A stretch of DNA of 26,754 nucleotides, taken from NCBI GenBank assembly GCA_910579435.1, contig CAJTVF010000036.1, positions 1 to 26,754 of the forward strand, given 5' to 3'. This document shows positions 6,162-13,902 of the stretch, one piece after another. Origin of the DNA: an uncultured Oscillibacter sp. (GTDB lineage Bacteria; Bacillota; Clostridia; Oscillospirales; Oscillospiraceae). The notes beneath the pieces were generated by a model, which saw only the letters and a list, made by a program, of their open reading frames with translations, had not been told where the DNA came from and made no database searches. Every line of letters starts with the position of its first letter. Position 1 is the stretch's first letter. Both the position numbers and the translations under genes were made by a program.

Positions 6162-6524
6162 ATGGAGGACCGCTACAATGTGGAGTGCTGTGATTTCATC
6201 CACGCCCACGAGGACGTGGTGGAAAAGGTCCGGCGGGAGCTGCCGGGGGAGGACACCCTCTACGACCTGACGGAGCTGTTCCGCATCTTCGGGGACTCCA
6301 CCCGGGTCCGCATCCTGTACGTGCTCTTCGAGGCGGAGATGTGCGTCTGCGACATCGCGGCGCTGCTGGGGCTCACCCAGTCGGCTGTCTCCCACCAGCT
6401 CCGGGCCCTGAAAAACGTCCGGCTGGTGAAGTCCCGCCGGGAGGGCAAGACCGTGTTCTACTCCCTGGCGGACGACCACGTCAAGACCATCATCGACCAG
6501 GGGCTGGAGCATGTCCGCGAATAA
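6162..6524 (+). CDS. cadC: CadC/SmtB-type metal-sensing repressor
   Basis: A 120-aa winged-helix repressor of the ArsR/SmtB family. The HTH is seen in LRALKNVRLVKSRREGK and LTQSAVSHQL. Both known metal sites appear complete. The CadC-type site has Cys9/Cys10 in the N-terminal arm and Cys61/Cys63 in MCVCDIA, as in Cd/Pb sensors. The SmtB-type site has D104, H106, H117 and E120 in the last helix, spaced exactly as in SmtB. Metal binding should release the operator at 6112-6143 and switch on the HMA and ATPase genes. The start at 6162 is chosen over an in-frame ATG at 6120 because GAAAGGAGG precedes it and the longer frame would begin inside the operator. The symbol is by family; the actual inducing metal (Cd, Pb or Zn) is not proved. 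Confidence 0.88.
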   Translation: MEDRYNVECCDFIHAHEDVVEKVRRELPGEDTLYDLTELFRIFGDSTRVRILYVLFEAEMCVCDIAALLGLTQSAVSHQLRALKNVRLVKSRREGKTVFYSLADDHVKTIIDQGLEHVRE

Positions 6525-6547
6525 TTCCGTTTTCCCTATGCAGCAAC

Positions 6548-6559
6548 ATATGAACATAT
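6548..6559 (+). promoter_or_regulatory. Extra CadC operator half-site before the HMA gene
   Basis: ATATGAACATAT, identical in its core to the operator at 6118-6126, lies between cadC and the HMA gene, overlapping the leader just before AGGAGG. It could be an internal roadblock or auxiliary site. No second promoter is evident. Confidence 0.45.
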
Positions 6560-6575
6560 CAGGAGGAAGATCATC

Positions 6576-6794
6576 ATGAAAAAGCGTTTCAAGCTCACCG
6601 ATCTGGACTGCGCCAACTGCGCCGCGAAAATGGAAGAGGCCATCAAAAAAATTGACGGCGTTCACGACGCCACCGTCAGCTTCATGGCCCAGAAAATGAC
6701 CGTGGACGCGGACGACGCCCGGTTTGACGACATCATGAAGGAAATCGTGGCGGTCTGCAAAAAAGTAGAGCCCGACTGCGTCATCAACCTTTGA
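6576..6794 (+). CDS. Stand-alone heavy-metal-associated (HMA) domain protein
   Basis: A 72-aa single-domain HMA protein with the ferredoxin-like metal-binding signature LDCANCAAKMEEAI (CxxC at Cys12 and Cys15). Such domains bind soft metals such as Cu(I), Zn, Cd or Pb, and are found either as free chaperones or as the N-terminal domain of P1B ATPases. The ATPase downstream begins without an HMA domain, so this looks like its detached metal-binding domain. An additional Cys pair at residues 57 and 68 might also contribute. AGGAGG stands 7 nt before the ATG. It is the second gene after cadC, with a 51-bp gap that holds an operator half-site. Cytoplasmic. Confidence 0.85.
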   Translation: MKKRFKLTDLDCANCAAKMEEAIKKIDGVHDATVSFMAQKMTVDADDARFDDIMKEIVAVCKKVEPDCVINL

Positions 6795-7212
6795 CGGCCT
6801 TTTGGGACCGGTGGGCCCGGCTCTATGATCTTACCCAGTGGACCAACCGGCGGGCCAACGCCGCCGCCGCGGCCCGGACGGCGGCTTTGACGCGGTGATT
6901 GCCGCCAATGTGCTCCATCTGCTCCCGTCGCCGGAACTGGCGGTCCGGGAGCTCTGGCGGGTAACCGCCCCGGGCGGGCGGCTCATCCTGCCCACGTACC
7001 TCCAGGGAAAAACGGGGGCGGCCTGCGGAACCATGATCCGGATTTATCAGGGCGCGGGCTTTCACTATGAGCACGCCTTCACCCCCGAGACCTACCGGAC
7101 CTTTTTAGAGCGCCTAGTTCTTGGCCGGGCGGCGGTGGAGGTAATCCCCGGGCGTCTCCCCGTGGGTCTGGCGGTGCTGCAAAAGCCGGAGCCTTCCGGC
7201 GGTCCCCTTTGA
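6795..7212 (+). pseudogene. Class I SAM-dependent methyltransferase remnant
   Basis: Directly after the HMA stop codon a frame reads TAFWDRWARLYDLTQWTNRR, the usual N-terminus of UbiE-like methyltransferases, and soon stops. From about 6880 another frame continues with FDAVIAANVLHLLPSPE and ELWRVTAPGGRLILPTY, the post-motif-I core and C-terminal half, ending at 7212. Motif I (the Gly-rich SAM loop) and roughly 60-80 residues are missing between the two parts, so an internal deletion with frame change is the simplest reading. The remaining open frame (ATG 6838) cannot encode a SAM-binding enzyme. The intact ancestor was probably part of the metal operon between the HMA and ATPase genes. Confidence 0.7.
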
Positions 7213-7215
7213 ACA

Positions 7216-7297
7216 CAAAAAAAGTAAGCTCCCCGCCCTAACGAAGCACAGGGAGCCTACCGGCACAGCACGGGCGGCATGGCCACCCTCCATGTTG
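7216..7297 (-). ncRNA. Candidate small RNA opposite the cadA leader
   Basis: On the minus strand a promoter (TTGATT, 17 bp, TATACT at 7331-7303) is followed about 45 nt later by a terminator. The stem GTAGGCTCCC (7260-7251) pairs with GGGAGCTTAC (7233-7224), then TTTTTTT. The stem is complete only in the minus-strand RNA, where a G-U wobble replaces what would be an A-C mismatch on the plus strand. This predicts an RNA of roughly 80 nt with no ORF. The arrangement resembles antitoxin RNAs of type I systems, but no small hydrophobic toxin ORF is seen. The role is unknown. Confidence 0.5.
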
Positions 7298-7302
7298 CCT
7301 CC

Positions 7303-7331
7303 AGTATAGCAGACTCAAACGAGAAAATCAA
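7303..7331 (-). promoter_or_regulatory. Minus-strand promoter of the candidate sRNA
   Basis: TTGATT (7331-7326), a 17-bp spacer, and TATACT (7308-7303), directed away from cadA. No protein gene lies downstream on this strand. Confidence 0.55.
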
Positions 7332-7365
7332 GCGGAAAACCCGCGTCTTTAAGGAGGCGTTTCCC

Positions 7366-9288
7366 ATGAACAACCTCACCCGCAAACAGCGGAAAATGCT
7401 GTATCGGATTTTGGCGGCGGCGGCGCTGCTGATTGCCGTAAAACTTTCGTCCAGTCTCACCGCCGTCCCGAATTGGATTGAGTGGGCTCTGTATCTGGCT
7501 CCCTACGCCGTCATCGGCTGGGACGTGCTCTGGAAGGCCGTCCGCAATATCCTGAACGGCCAGGTTTTCGACGAGAACTTCCTCATGGCCCTGGCCACTG
7601 TGGGAGCCTTCGCCACCGGCGAATACGCCGAGGCCGTCTTCGTCATGCTCTTTTACCAGACCGGCGAGCTCTTCCAGGACTACGCCGTGGGCAGGTCCCG
7701 CCAGTCCATCGCCGCCCTCATGGACATCCGCCCCGACACCGCCAACCTGGAGCTGGAGGACGGCTCCCTGGAGGAGGTGGACCCGGAGGACGTGGAGGTG
7801 GGCGCCGTTGTGGTGGTCCGCCCCGGCGAGCGGGTCCCCCTGGACGGGGAGGTTATCGAGGGCGCTTCCGCCCTGGACACCGCCGCCCTCACCGGCGAGT
7901 CCGTGCCCCGGGATGTGGCCGCAGGCGACGCGGTGATCAGCGGCTGCGTGAACCAGTCCGGCCTCCTCCGGGTAAAGGTCACAAAACTCTGCGAGGAGTC
8001 CACCGTCTCCAAAATCCTGGACATGGTGGAAAACGCCGGGGAGAAGAAGTCCGCCAGCGAGAATTTCATCACCCGCTTCGCCCGGTACTACACCCCCTGC
8101 GTGGTGATTGCCGCCCTGGCGCTGTTCCTTCTGCCCGCCATCGCCCTGACTCTGCTTCCGTCCTCCGCCCAGCCCGCTTTCCTGGCGGGAACAAACTGGA
8201 CCGGCTGGCTCCACCGGGCGCTGATCTTCCTGGTCATCTCCTGCCCCTGCGCCCTGGTAATCTCCGTGCCCCTGAGCTTCTTCGGCGGCATCGGCGGAGC
8301 CAGCAAGTGCGGCATCCTGGTCAAGGGCAGCAACTATCTGGAGACCCTGGCCCGGACGGAGACGGTGGTCTTCGACAAAACCGGCACCCTGACCCAGGGC
8401 AGCTTCACCGTCACCGCCCTGCACCCCGCCGGGGGCGTCACGGAGGACGCCCTGCTGGAGGCCGCCGCCCTGGCGGAAAGCTGGTCCAGCCATCCCATTT
8501 CCGTCTCCCTCCGCAGGGCCTGCGGGAAGGACCTGGACCCCAGCCGGGTGACGGACGTGGAGGAAATCGCGGGCCATGGCGTGACGGCCAAGGTGGACGG
8601 CAAAGCCGTCTCCGCCGGAAACAGCCGCCTGATGGAAAAAGAGGGCGTCCAATGGGAGCCCTGCGATCTCCCGGGGACCATTGTCCACGTGACGGTGGAG
8701 GGGAACTACGCCGGGCATATTCTAATCTCCGACCTCCCCAAGCCCGAGGCGAAAACCCTGGCAGAGGGCCTGAAAGCGGCGGGAGTGAAACGGACCGTCA
8801 TGCTCACCGGCGACACCGAAGCCGCCGCCAAGGCCGTGGCCCGGGACCTGGGAATTGACGAGTACCACGCCCAGCTTCTCCCGGCGGACAAGGTGGAGCG
8901 GGTGGAAGCCCTGCTGGCGAAAAAATCCCCCAGCGCGGCCCTGGCCTTCGTGGGGGACGGCATCAACGACGCGCCGGTCCTTACCCGGGCGGACGTGGGC
9001 ATCGCCATGGGCGCCCTGGGCTCCGACGCCGCCATCGAGGCCGCCGACGTGGTGCTGATGGACGACAACCCGGCGAAAATCGCCACGGCCATGCGCATCT
9101 CCCGAAAAACCCTGCGGATCGTGAAGCAGAACATCTGGTTCGCCCTGGGGGTCAAAGGGGCGGTGCTGCTGCTGGGAGCCTTCGGCGCGGCGACCATGTG
9201 GGAGGCGGTGTTCGCCGACGTGGGCGTAGCTTTCATCGCCATTTTGAACGCCATGCGGTGCCTCCATGTGGACGAGTTCCGAAAATAA
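7366..9288 (+). CDS. cadA: Zn/Cd/Pb-exporting P1B-type ATPase
   Basis: A 640-aa heavy-metal P-type ATPase that pumps soft divalent metals out of the cell. Visible: the CPC metal motif (Cys293-Pro-Cys295) in SCPCALVISVP, the phosphorylation motif DKTGT (Asp337), TGES in the actuator domain, the SSHPIS nucleotide-binding motif, and GDGINDAP (Asp531). Near the C-terminus, FALGVKGA (Lys) and FADVGVA (Asp) are the membrane residues typical of the Zn/Cd/Pb class rather than Cu. There is no N-terminal HMA domain; the separate 72-aa HMA protein upstream supplies one. The start at 7366 has AAGGAGG 8 nt upstream; an earlier in-frame ATG at 7279 lies in the sRNA region and lacks a site. A terminator follows at 9301. 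Expression is probably under CadC. The symbol is by class; zntA would be equally fair. Confidence 0.92.
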   Translation: MNNLTRKQRKMLYRILAAAALLIAVKLSSSLTAVPNWIEWALYLAPYAVIGWDVLWKAVRNILNGQVFDENFLMALATVGAFATGEYAEAVFVMLFYQTGELFQDYAVGRSRQSIAALMDIRPDTANLELEDGSLEEVDPEDVEVGAVVVVRPGERVPLDGEVIEGASALDTAALTGESVPRDVAAGDAVISGCVNQSGLLRVKVTKLCEESTVSKILDMVENAGEKKSASENFITRFARYYTPCVVIAALALFLLPAIALTLLPSSAQPAFLAGTNWTGWLHRALIFLVISCPCALVISVPLSFFGGIGGASKCGILVKGSNYLETLARTETVVFDKTGTLTQGSFTVTALHPAGGVTEDALLEAAALAESWSSHPISVSLRRACGKDLDPSRVTDVEEIAGHGVTAKVDGKAVSAGNSRLMEKEGVQWEPCDLPGTIVHVTVEGNYAGHILISDLPKPEAKTLAEGLKAAGVKRTVMLTGDTEAAAKAVARDLGIDEYHAQLLPADKVERVEALLAKKSPSAALAFVGDGINDAPVLTRADVGIAMGALGSDAAIEAADVVLMDDNPAKIATAMRISRKTLRIVKQNIWFALGVKGAVLLLGAFGAATMWEAVFADVGVAFIAILNAMRCLHVDEFRK

Positions 9289-9300
9289 GCTACAGCTTTT

Positions 9301-9335
9301 GAGGTGATACAGCCTATGCTGTACCACCTCTTTTT
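9301..9335 (+). terminator. Intrinsic terminator after cadA
   Basis: GAGGTgatACAGC (9301-9313) pairs with GCTGTaccACCTC (9318-9330), followed by five T. Confidence 0.85.
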
Positions 9336-10420
9336 CAGCCTGGCACGGCTAGGCCTCCTGAGCAGGGGAATCTTCGAGAGTATATAAGCAGCGCATACGC
9401 TGGCGGTCGAGACAACAAGAAAACTGTACACAATCCGTAAACTCGGAGAAAGCGCCGGCCTCAAACGGAGCATCACTCCGCTGCATATATCCAGAAACAA
9501 GACGTGAATCAAGTATATGCCAACGGTCCGCTTCGACAGGGACCCAGCCAGGCGGAGCAGCCATTTGGGCAGGTGGTCCGTTGTTTCCTTTAACAGGAGG
9601 AACAGCGCCCCGGCGGTCATGTACTGCACGATGGAATAGCCCTCGCTGAAATACATAACGATTTTCTCCGGAGAGGAAAACAGGAAATTTCCAATGATAC
9701 CTCCCGCCAGTCCCACGCAACCGATTGCGTAGACGGCCGCGCGCCGCCGCCGCGTCATCGGCCGTGTGCCCAATAAGTACCCTGTTAGGAGAAAACCCGC
9801 ATAGCCTTCAACCACTGCCAGGAAAGGAGCGATATACACGGCCCTCTGCACGATGTTGATAAACCGGAAAACTGTCGGTTGGAGCAGGACGACAAATAAA
9901 AAATCTGCAGTTCCCGCCGGGTAGAGCCATCGACAATTTTCTTAAGAAATGGCATCAGCAGGTAAAGCGCCATGATCTGATAAACGAACCACAGATGATA
10001 CTTGCTTCCCTGGCGCGTAAGCTCATTCAAAAAGGGAAGAAGACCGGGGCTGCGCCCTTCTAACACGCAACTTTCAAAATAATAAACAATGTCCCAGAAC
10101 AAAAACGGTACACACAGTCTGGAAACGCGGTTTTTATAAAAGGTTTGGACACAGTCAGTTTTCTCGCTAGAGAGCAGGAGAAAGCCGCTCACCATAAAAA
10201 AGAGCGGCACACCCATACGAGCGAAGCTGTTGATAATGTCACAGGCCCACCAGGTTCTTGTCCCAAACAGCGCTGTATTGCCGGTGTAACCCGCAATGCA
10301 GTGGAGCAGGATAACCAGAAAGGCCGCAAGGCATCGCAACAGATCAATGTATGCGTATCGGGAAGAATGCGTTCGCTCGCAGTGCTCTTCGGATATCATA
10401 TTGGTCTCAGGATAACCCAT
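9336..10420 (-). pseudogene. Acyltransferase family 3 (OafA/NRF-like) gene, frameshifted
   Basis: Starting at ATG 10420 (AAGGAGG 7 nt upstream), the frame shows the acyltransferase-3 signature YIDLLRCLAAFLVILLHC and several membrane segments (GVPLFFMVSGFLLL, WFVYQIMALYLLMPFL). At an A6 run (9898-9903 on the plus strand) it leaves frame. One extra base there restores FVVLLQPTVFRF and the rest of the protein, including LFLLLKETTDHLPKWLLRLA and RTVGIYLIHVLFLDI. The restored frame has no stop near its expected end and runs on antisense into cadA, so the natural 3' end also seems lost. Intact members O-acetylate cell-surface polysaccharides. The DNA is less GC-rich than its neighbours. It is either a pseudogene, a slipped-strand switch, or a sequencing slip at the homopolymer. 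Confidence 0.75.
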
Positions 10421-10472
10421 AGGCAGTGCCTCCTTCCGCCATTGGGAATTATTATAAAACGTTTTATTTTAA

Positions 10473-10631
10473 GGAAGCACTGATTTAATCAACGCGTGCA
10501 GATTTGCACCAGAAATTTTTGCTGGCAAGGAAGAAAATTGCAGGAATCCTGGCGGATTTCAAGATTTTCTGACGCAGATCAGCGGAAATTTATGGCGTAA
10601 AGATGTGCGCGGGGATTAAATCAGTGCTTCC
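10473..10631. repeat. Foldback/MITE-like element (family A), complete, 159 bp
   Basis: The ends are perfect inverted repeats, GGAAGCACTGATTTAATC, and looser complementarity continues inward, so the element can fold as one long hairpin. It is flanked on both sides by TTAA (10469-10472 and 10632-10635), consistent with a 4-bp YTAR target duplication as in IS5-like elements. Since TTAA is palindromic the exact edges are ambiguous. Related ends occur at 1-37 and 26706-26754. It sits just upstream of the acyltransferase pseudogene. It encodes nothing. Confidence 0.8.
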
Positions 10632-10702
10632 TTAAGTGAATATAACGAATTTCTACTTACACCTTTATACATGCTCAAATCTTCGAAAGGAGCCAGCCAG
10701 AA

Positions 10703-11094
10703 GGTACAAAAGCACGATATGAGGAAAACACAGATTTACACCAGCAGGACATTGCACAGCATCTGCGCCGCACGCAAGTCAGTTACTCCCATTATGAACT
10801 GGGGGAAACGAGACATTCTTACAGATATTTTGATCCGGCTCGCAGCATTTTATAGTTACCACAGTTGAAAAGAATCCAATGTATTCTTTTCAACACAGCG
10901 CGGGTATACCGCGCTGTGGGCCGCGAATGCGGCTTTCTGTGGTGAACTTCATAGGAAACGCATAGGCTGCCTTGCGCCTCGGCGGACCTGCGGTCCGCCG
11001 GTTGAAAAGGAGTAAACACTCCTTTTCAACTGCGTTGACTATATCAAACCAGCACGGACTACCTGCTGGGCCTTACGGACATCCGGAAGCCGCA
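10703..11094 (+). pseudogene. XRE-family HTH regulator gene, frameshifted and split by the multi-hairpin element
   Basis: From about 10715 one frame reads RYEENTDLHQQDIAQHL then TQVSYSHYELG, an XRE-type helix-turn-helix. At a G5 run (10801-10805) the frame shifts by one base and continues KRDILTDILIRLAAFY up to 10852. The 189-bp element follows. After it, from 11044, the sequence resumes QTSTDYLLGLTDIRKPQ, the normal C-terminal end of this regulator family. Removing the element together with one TA joins AAFY to QTSTDYLLGL in frame. The gene thus has at least two lesions, and its N-terminal start is no longer clear. Its former target is unknown. Confidence 0.75.
10853..11041. mobile_element. 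189-bp multi-hairpin MITE-like element, copy 2, inserted in the XRE gene
   Basis: It is about 90% identical by eye to 2002-2189, with the same tandem hairpins. The flanking TA at 10851-10852 and 11042-11043 is a true duplication, because deleting one TA plus the element restores the interrupted XRE reading frame. Stem sequences are kept while loops differ between copies. For example, the right-end hairpin loop is AAAC here and GTTT in copy 1, its reverse complement. The left-end hairpin carries one mismatch. Confidence 0.85.
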
Positions 11095-11095
11095 G

Positions 11096-11132
11096 AATAA
11101 AAAGCCCGGATGGGTTCCCCGCCCGGGCTTTT
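11096..11132 (-). terminator. Terminator of the rimP-ribF operon
   Basis: AAAAGCCCGG pairs with CCGGGCTTTT across a 13-nt loop. On the minus strand it is followed by a T-rich stretch (TTTTTATT). It lies 20 bp after the ribF stop. Confidence 0.75.
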
Positions 11133-11152
11133 CGCGCGTAAATGTGGAATTA

Positions 11153-12055
11153 TCATGCAGAAGCTTCGGCAAAATACCGTCTCGTGGTCTCTGCGTCGGC
11201 GGCGATCTGGGCCCGGAGGGCCTCCAGGGAATCAAACCGGATCTCATCCCGGAGGTGCCGGTAAAATTCCAGCCGCAGATTTCTCCCGTACAAATCCCCC
11301 CGGAAGTCCAGCAGGCACGCCTCCACCGTCACGTCGCTCCCGCTGTTCACCGTGGGCCGGGTGCCTACGTTGGTGACGGCGGGACAGCTGGTCCCATCTT
11401 CAAAATAAACCCGGGTCACATAGACCCCATGGCTGGGAACCAGCACGTGGGGCGGCACCGGCAGGTTCGCCGTGGGGAACAGCCGGGACGAACCCAGCCC
11501 CCGCCCGTGGCGGACGGTCCCGGTCAGGGTGTGGGGGTGGCCCAAAAAGCGGTTCGCCCGCTCCACCTGCCCCAGCTCCACCAGGCGGCGGATGTAGGTG
11601 GAGCTGACGGTGACCCCGCCGATTTCCACCTTGGGAATGATGTCACAGCCCAGGCCCAGCTCCGCGCACTTTGCCGCCAGCAGCTCCGGCGTGCCCTGGT
11701 TCTTGTGGCCGAAGCGGTGGTCGTGGCCCGCCACCAGGTGGACGGCGTGCCAGCGGCCCGCCAGCAGCTCCGTGACGAAATCCTCCCACGAGGTGGTCAT
11801 CATCTCCCGGTCAAAGGGGGCCAGGATCACGTCCTTGATCCCATACAGCCGCCGGACCAGCTCCCGGCGGTCCTCCGGGGAGTTGATGAGGGGGCAGGGG
11901 ACCCCGGTAACCACCTCCTTGGGGGGGCGGTCAAAGGTAAACACGGCGGGCGCACAGCCCCGGCGGGCCGCTTCCTCCGCCGTCCGGCGCAGGAGGGCGG
12001 CATGGCCCAGGTGAACCCCGTCGAAAAAGCCCAGGGCAATCACTCGTTCTTTCAT
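11153..12055 (-). CDS. ribF: Bifunctional riboflavin kinase / FAD synthetase
   Basis: A 300-aa enzyme that phosphorylates riboflavin to FMN and adenylates FMN to FAD. The N-terminal FAD synthetase nucleotidyltransferase motif GFFDGVHLGHAALL is at residues ~9-22. The C-terminal riboflavin kinase domain shows GTVRHGRGLGSSRLFPTANL as its start (shown here in part of the domain) and NVGTRPTVN. The length is near the family norm of 305-315. The ATG at 12055 is chosen because GGAG stands 7 nt upstream and the truB stop is one base away; a TTG at 12067 would add four residues. It is the last gene of the nusA-infB operon, as in many Firmicutes, and is followed by the operon terminator. Confidence 0.92.
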   Translation of the reverse strand: MKERVIALGFFDGVHLGHAALLRRTAEEAARRGCAPAVFTFDRPPKEVVTGVPCPLINSPEDRRELVRRLYGIKDVILAPFDREMMTTSWEDFVTELLAGRWHAVHLVAGHDHRFGHKNQGTPELLAAKCAELGLGCDIIPKVEIGGVTVSSTYIRRLVELGQVERANRFLGHPHTLTGTVRHGRGLGSSRLFPTANLPVPPHVLVPSHGVYVTRVYFEDGTSCPAVTNVGTRPTVNSGSDVTVEACLLDFRGDLYGRNLRLEFYRHLRDEIRFDSLEALRAQIAADAETTRRYFAEASA

Positions 12056-12056
12056 A

Positions 12057-12926
12057 CTATGCTCCAAAGAAATTCTTGATGGAATTCAGCATTCCCCCCG
12101 CCTCCGCCTGGGAGAGGCAGAGGAACTCCCCGCTCTGCCCATAGACCCGGCAAGGCCCCTCCGGCGTCCCCGGCAGGGTGATGGGGTTTCCGCAGCGGAC
12201 CCGCTTTTCCTGCCCAGGGGAGCGAAGCGTCACGGCGGGATATTGGGAAAACAGGCTGTCCAGCGGGCGGAGCAGGGCCTCTCCCCGCTCCTGGACGTCC
12301 TCCAGGGTCACGGCGTCCGCCAGAGTGAAGCCCGCCGCCATGGTCCGCCGGAGGCTGTACAGCGCCCCGCCGCAGCCCAGGGCCTCGCCGATGTCGTGGC
12401 AGAGCGTCCGGATGTAGGTTCCCTTGGAGCACAGGCAGCGGAGACGGAAATCCGTCCCGCTCTCCGCCTCCAAAATCTCCAGCTCATAGATGGTGACGGG
12501 CCGGGGCTTCCGCTCCACCTCTTTTCCGCGCCTGGCCAGCTCATAGAGCTTCTTCCCCTGGACCTTCACGGCGGAGTACATGGGGGGGATTTGCTGAATA
12601 TCCCCCCGGAAGCCCGCAAGGGCGGCCTCCAGCTCCTCCCGGCCCGCCGTCACGGGGCGGGTCTCCAGCGCCGTCCCGGTGACGTCCTGGGTGTCGGTGG
12701 CCAGCCCCAGCCGGAGCCCGGCCAGGTATTCCTTCCGCCCGTTCTCGGCAAACTCCACGGCCCTTGTGGCCCGGCCCACGAAGACCGGCAGGACCCCCGT
12801 GGCCATGGGGTCCAGCGTCCCGCCGTGGCCCACCCGCTTCTCATGGAGGATGCCCCGCACCTTGGCGCACACGTCCATGGAGGTCCACCCGGCGGGCTTG
12901 TCGATAATGAGTATCCCGTTTGGCAT
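12057..12926 (-). CDS. truB: tRNA pseudouridine(55) synthase
   Basis: A 289-aa pseudouridine synthase that converts U55 in the T-loop of tRNAs. The N-terminal signature NGILIIDKPAGWTSMDVCAKVR, the catalytic-Asp motif GHGGTLDPMATGVLPVFVG, and the IQQIPPMYSAVKVQGKKLYELAR block are all split here only for reading and are all present. The C-terminal ~55 residues form a PUA-like region. The ATG at 12926 follows GGGAGG; a longer upstream frame is a GC-rich artefact overlapping nrnA. It lies 13 bp after nrnA and one base before ribF. Confidence 0.93.
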   Translation of the reverse strand: MPNGILIIDKPAGWTSMDVCAKVRGILHEKRVGHGGTLDPMATGVLPVFVGRATRAVEFAENGRKEYLAGLRLGLATDTQDVTGTALETRPVTAGREELEAALAGFRGDIQQIPPMYSAVKVQGKKLYELARRGKEVERKPRPVTIYELEILEAESGTDFRLRCLCSKGTYIRTLCHDIGEALGCGGALYSLRRTMAAGFTLADAVTLEDVQERGEALLRPLDSLFSQYPAVTLRSPGQEKRVRCGNPITLPGTPEGPCRVYGQSGEFLCLSQAEAGGMLNSIKNFFGA

Positions 12927-12939
12927 AGGGGCCTCCCGC

Positions 12940-13902
12940 TTACAAAATGAAGTCCGGGACCACCTGGGCGATGGCCTCCAGCATCCGCCGCTTGGCCTCC
13001 TCAAAGGGGGCCTCCACGGTACACCCGGCGGCGGCGGCGTGGCCCCCGCCCCCCAGGAGGGCGCAGACCTTCGTGGCGTTGACCCGGGGCCCGGTGCGGA
13101 GGGAGAATTTCCACACGTCCGGCCGGAGCTCCCGCATGGTGACGGCGCAGTCAACCCCCTCGATCTGCCCGCCCAGGGCGGAGAGGTCCTCCGCGTCGGT
13201 CTCCGTGGCCTGGACCCGGTCGATGAGGGCTAAAGGCACGGACAGCACGGCCGCCCGTTCCCGGTCGTAGTACTCGACGCCGCTGAGCATAGCGGCCTCC
13301 AAAGCCAGCCGCTTTCGGGTCTTGGTGCGGAAAAAGGTCTTGTTCACCGTCTGGAAGCCGATGCCGGTCCGCAGCAGCGCAGCGGCCACGGCGTGGGTGT
13401 AGGCGGTGGTGTTGTTGTAGGCAAAGCAGCCGCAGTCCGTGGACACGGCCACATAAAGGGGCAGGGCCATCTCCGCCGTGACAGGGCCCAGCGCCGCCAG
13501 AATGTCATAGATGATTTCCCCCGTGGCGGCGGCGGAGGGGCGGACATAGTTCTCCCGCCCAAAGCCCTCAAAGGACGGATGGTGGTCAATCGCTAGGTCT
13601 ACCCGGTCCGCATAGGGCTTCGCGTTCTCCGGGAAGAGGTCCGTTGTGGCGATGTCCACGGAGACCACCTTCTCCGGCTGAAAGCCCGCCCAGGCGGCGT
13701 AAGGCCGGAAGTACGGGGCGGTGGTGTCCGTCAGGCCGGGATTGGGAAGAAGGTACGCCGTCTTCCCCAGGGCCCGCAGTCCCGCGCAGAGGGCGGCGGC
13801 GGAGCCCACGGTGTCCCCGTCGGGCCGGATATGGGTCAAAATCAGCACGTTGTCAAAGGACCGCAGGCGCTCTGCGGCCTCGCGCAGGGTGAGCATGGTC
13901 AT
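12940..13902 (-). CDS. nrnA: DHH/DHHA1 phosphoesterase, NrnA-type nanoRNase / pAp phosphatase
   Basis: A 320-aa DHH phosphoesterase that degrades 2-5-nt RNAs, and in related proteins pAp or cyclic dinucleotide products. Metal-binding motifs are present in order: HIRPDGDTVGS (DHH motif I), VDIATTD, AIDHHPSFEGFG, and VSTDCGCFAYNNT. The C-terminal DHHA1 substrate motif is GGGGHAAAAG. The start is ambiguous: ATG 13902 overlaps the rbfA stop as ATGA, while ATG 13896 (two codons later) has GGAGG at a better distance. It lies between rbfA and truB, its usual place in Firmicutes. Confidence 0.9.
   Translation of the reverse strand: MTMLTLREAAERLRSFDNVLILTHIRPDGDTVGSAAALCAGLRALGKTAYLLPNPGLTDTTAPYFRPYAAWAGFQPEKVVSVDIATTDLFPENAKPYADRVDLAIDHHPSFEGFGRENYVRPSAAATGEIIYDILAALGPVTAEMALPLYVAVSTDCGCFAYNNTTAYTHAVAAALLRTGIGFQTVNKTFFRTKTRKRLALEAAMLSGVEYYDRERAAVLSVPLALIDRVQATETDAEDLSALGGQIEGVDCAVTMRELRPDVWKFSLRTGPRVNATKVCALLGGGGHAAAAGCTVEAPFEEAKRRMLEAIAQVVPDFIL

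Noticed and set aside
7279..7365. 29-residue N-terminal extension of cadA from ATG 7279
   Set aside because: No ribosome site, and it overlaps the minus-strand sRNA promoter. AAGGAGG marks ATG 7366 instead.
9349..9720. 123-aa minus-strand ORF in the acyltransferase region
   Set aside because: It is in a different frame from the acyltransferase-3 sequence, which is plainly readable through the same stretch.
10451..10480. Minus-strand TATAAT at 10456-10451 as a promoter for the acyltransferase gene, with its -35 in the repeat end
   Set aside because: The hexamer at the right distance (TGCTTC) is a poor -35, so the promoter was not called.
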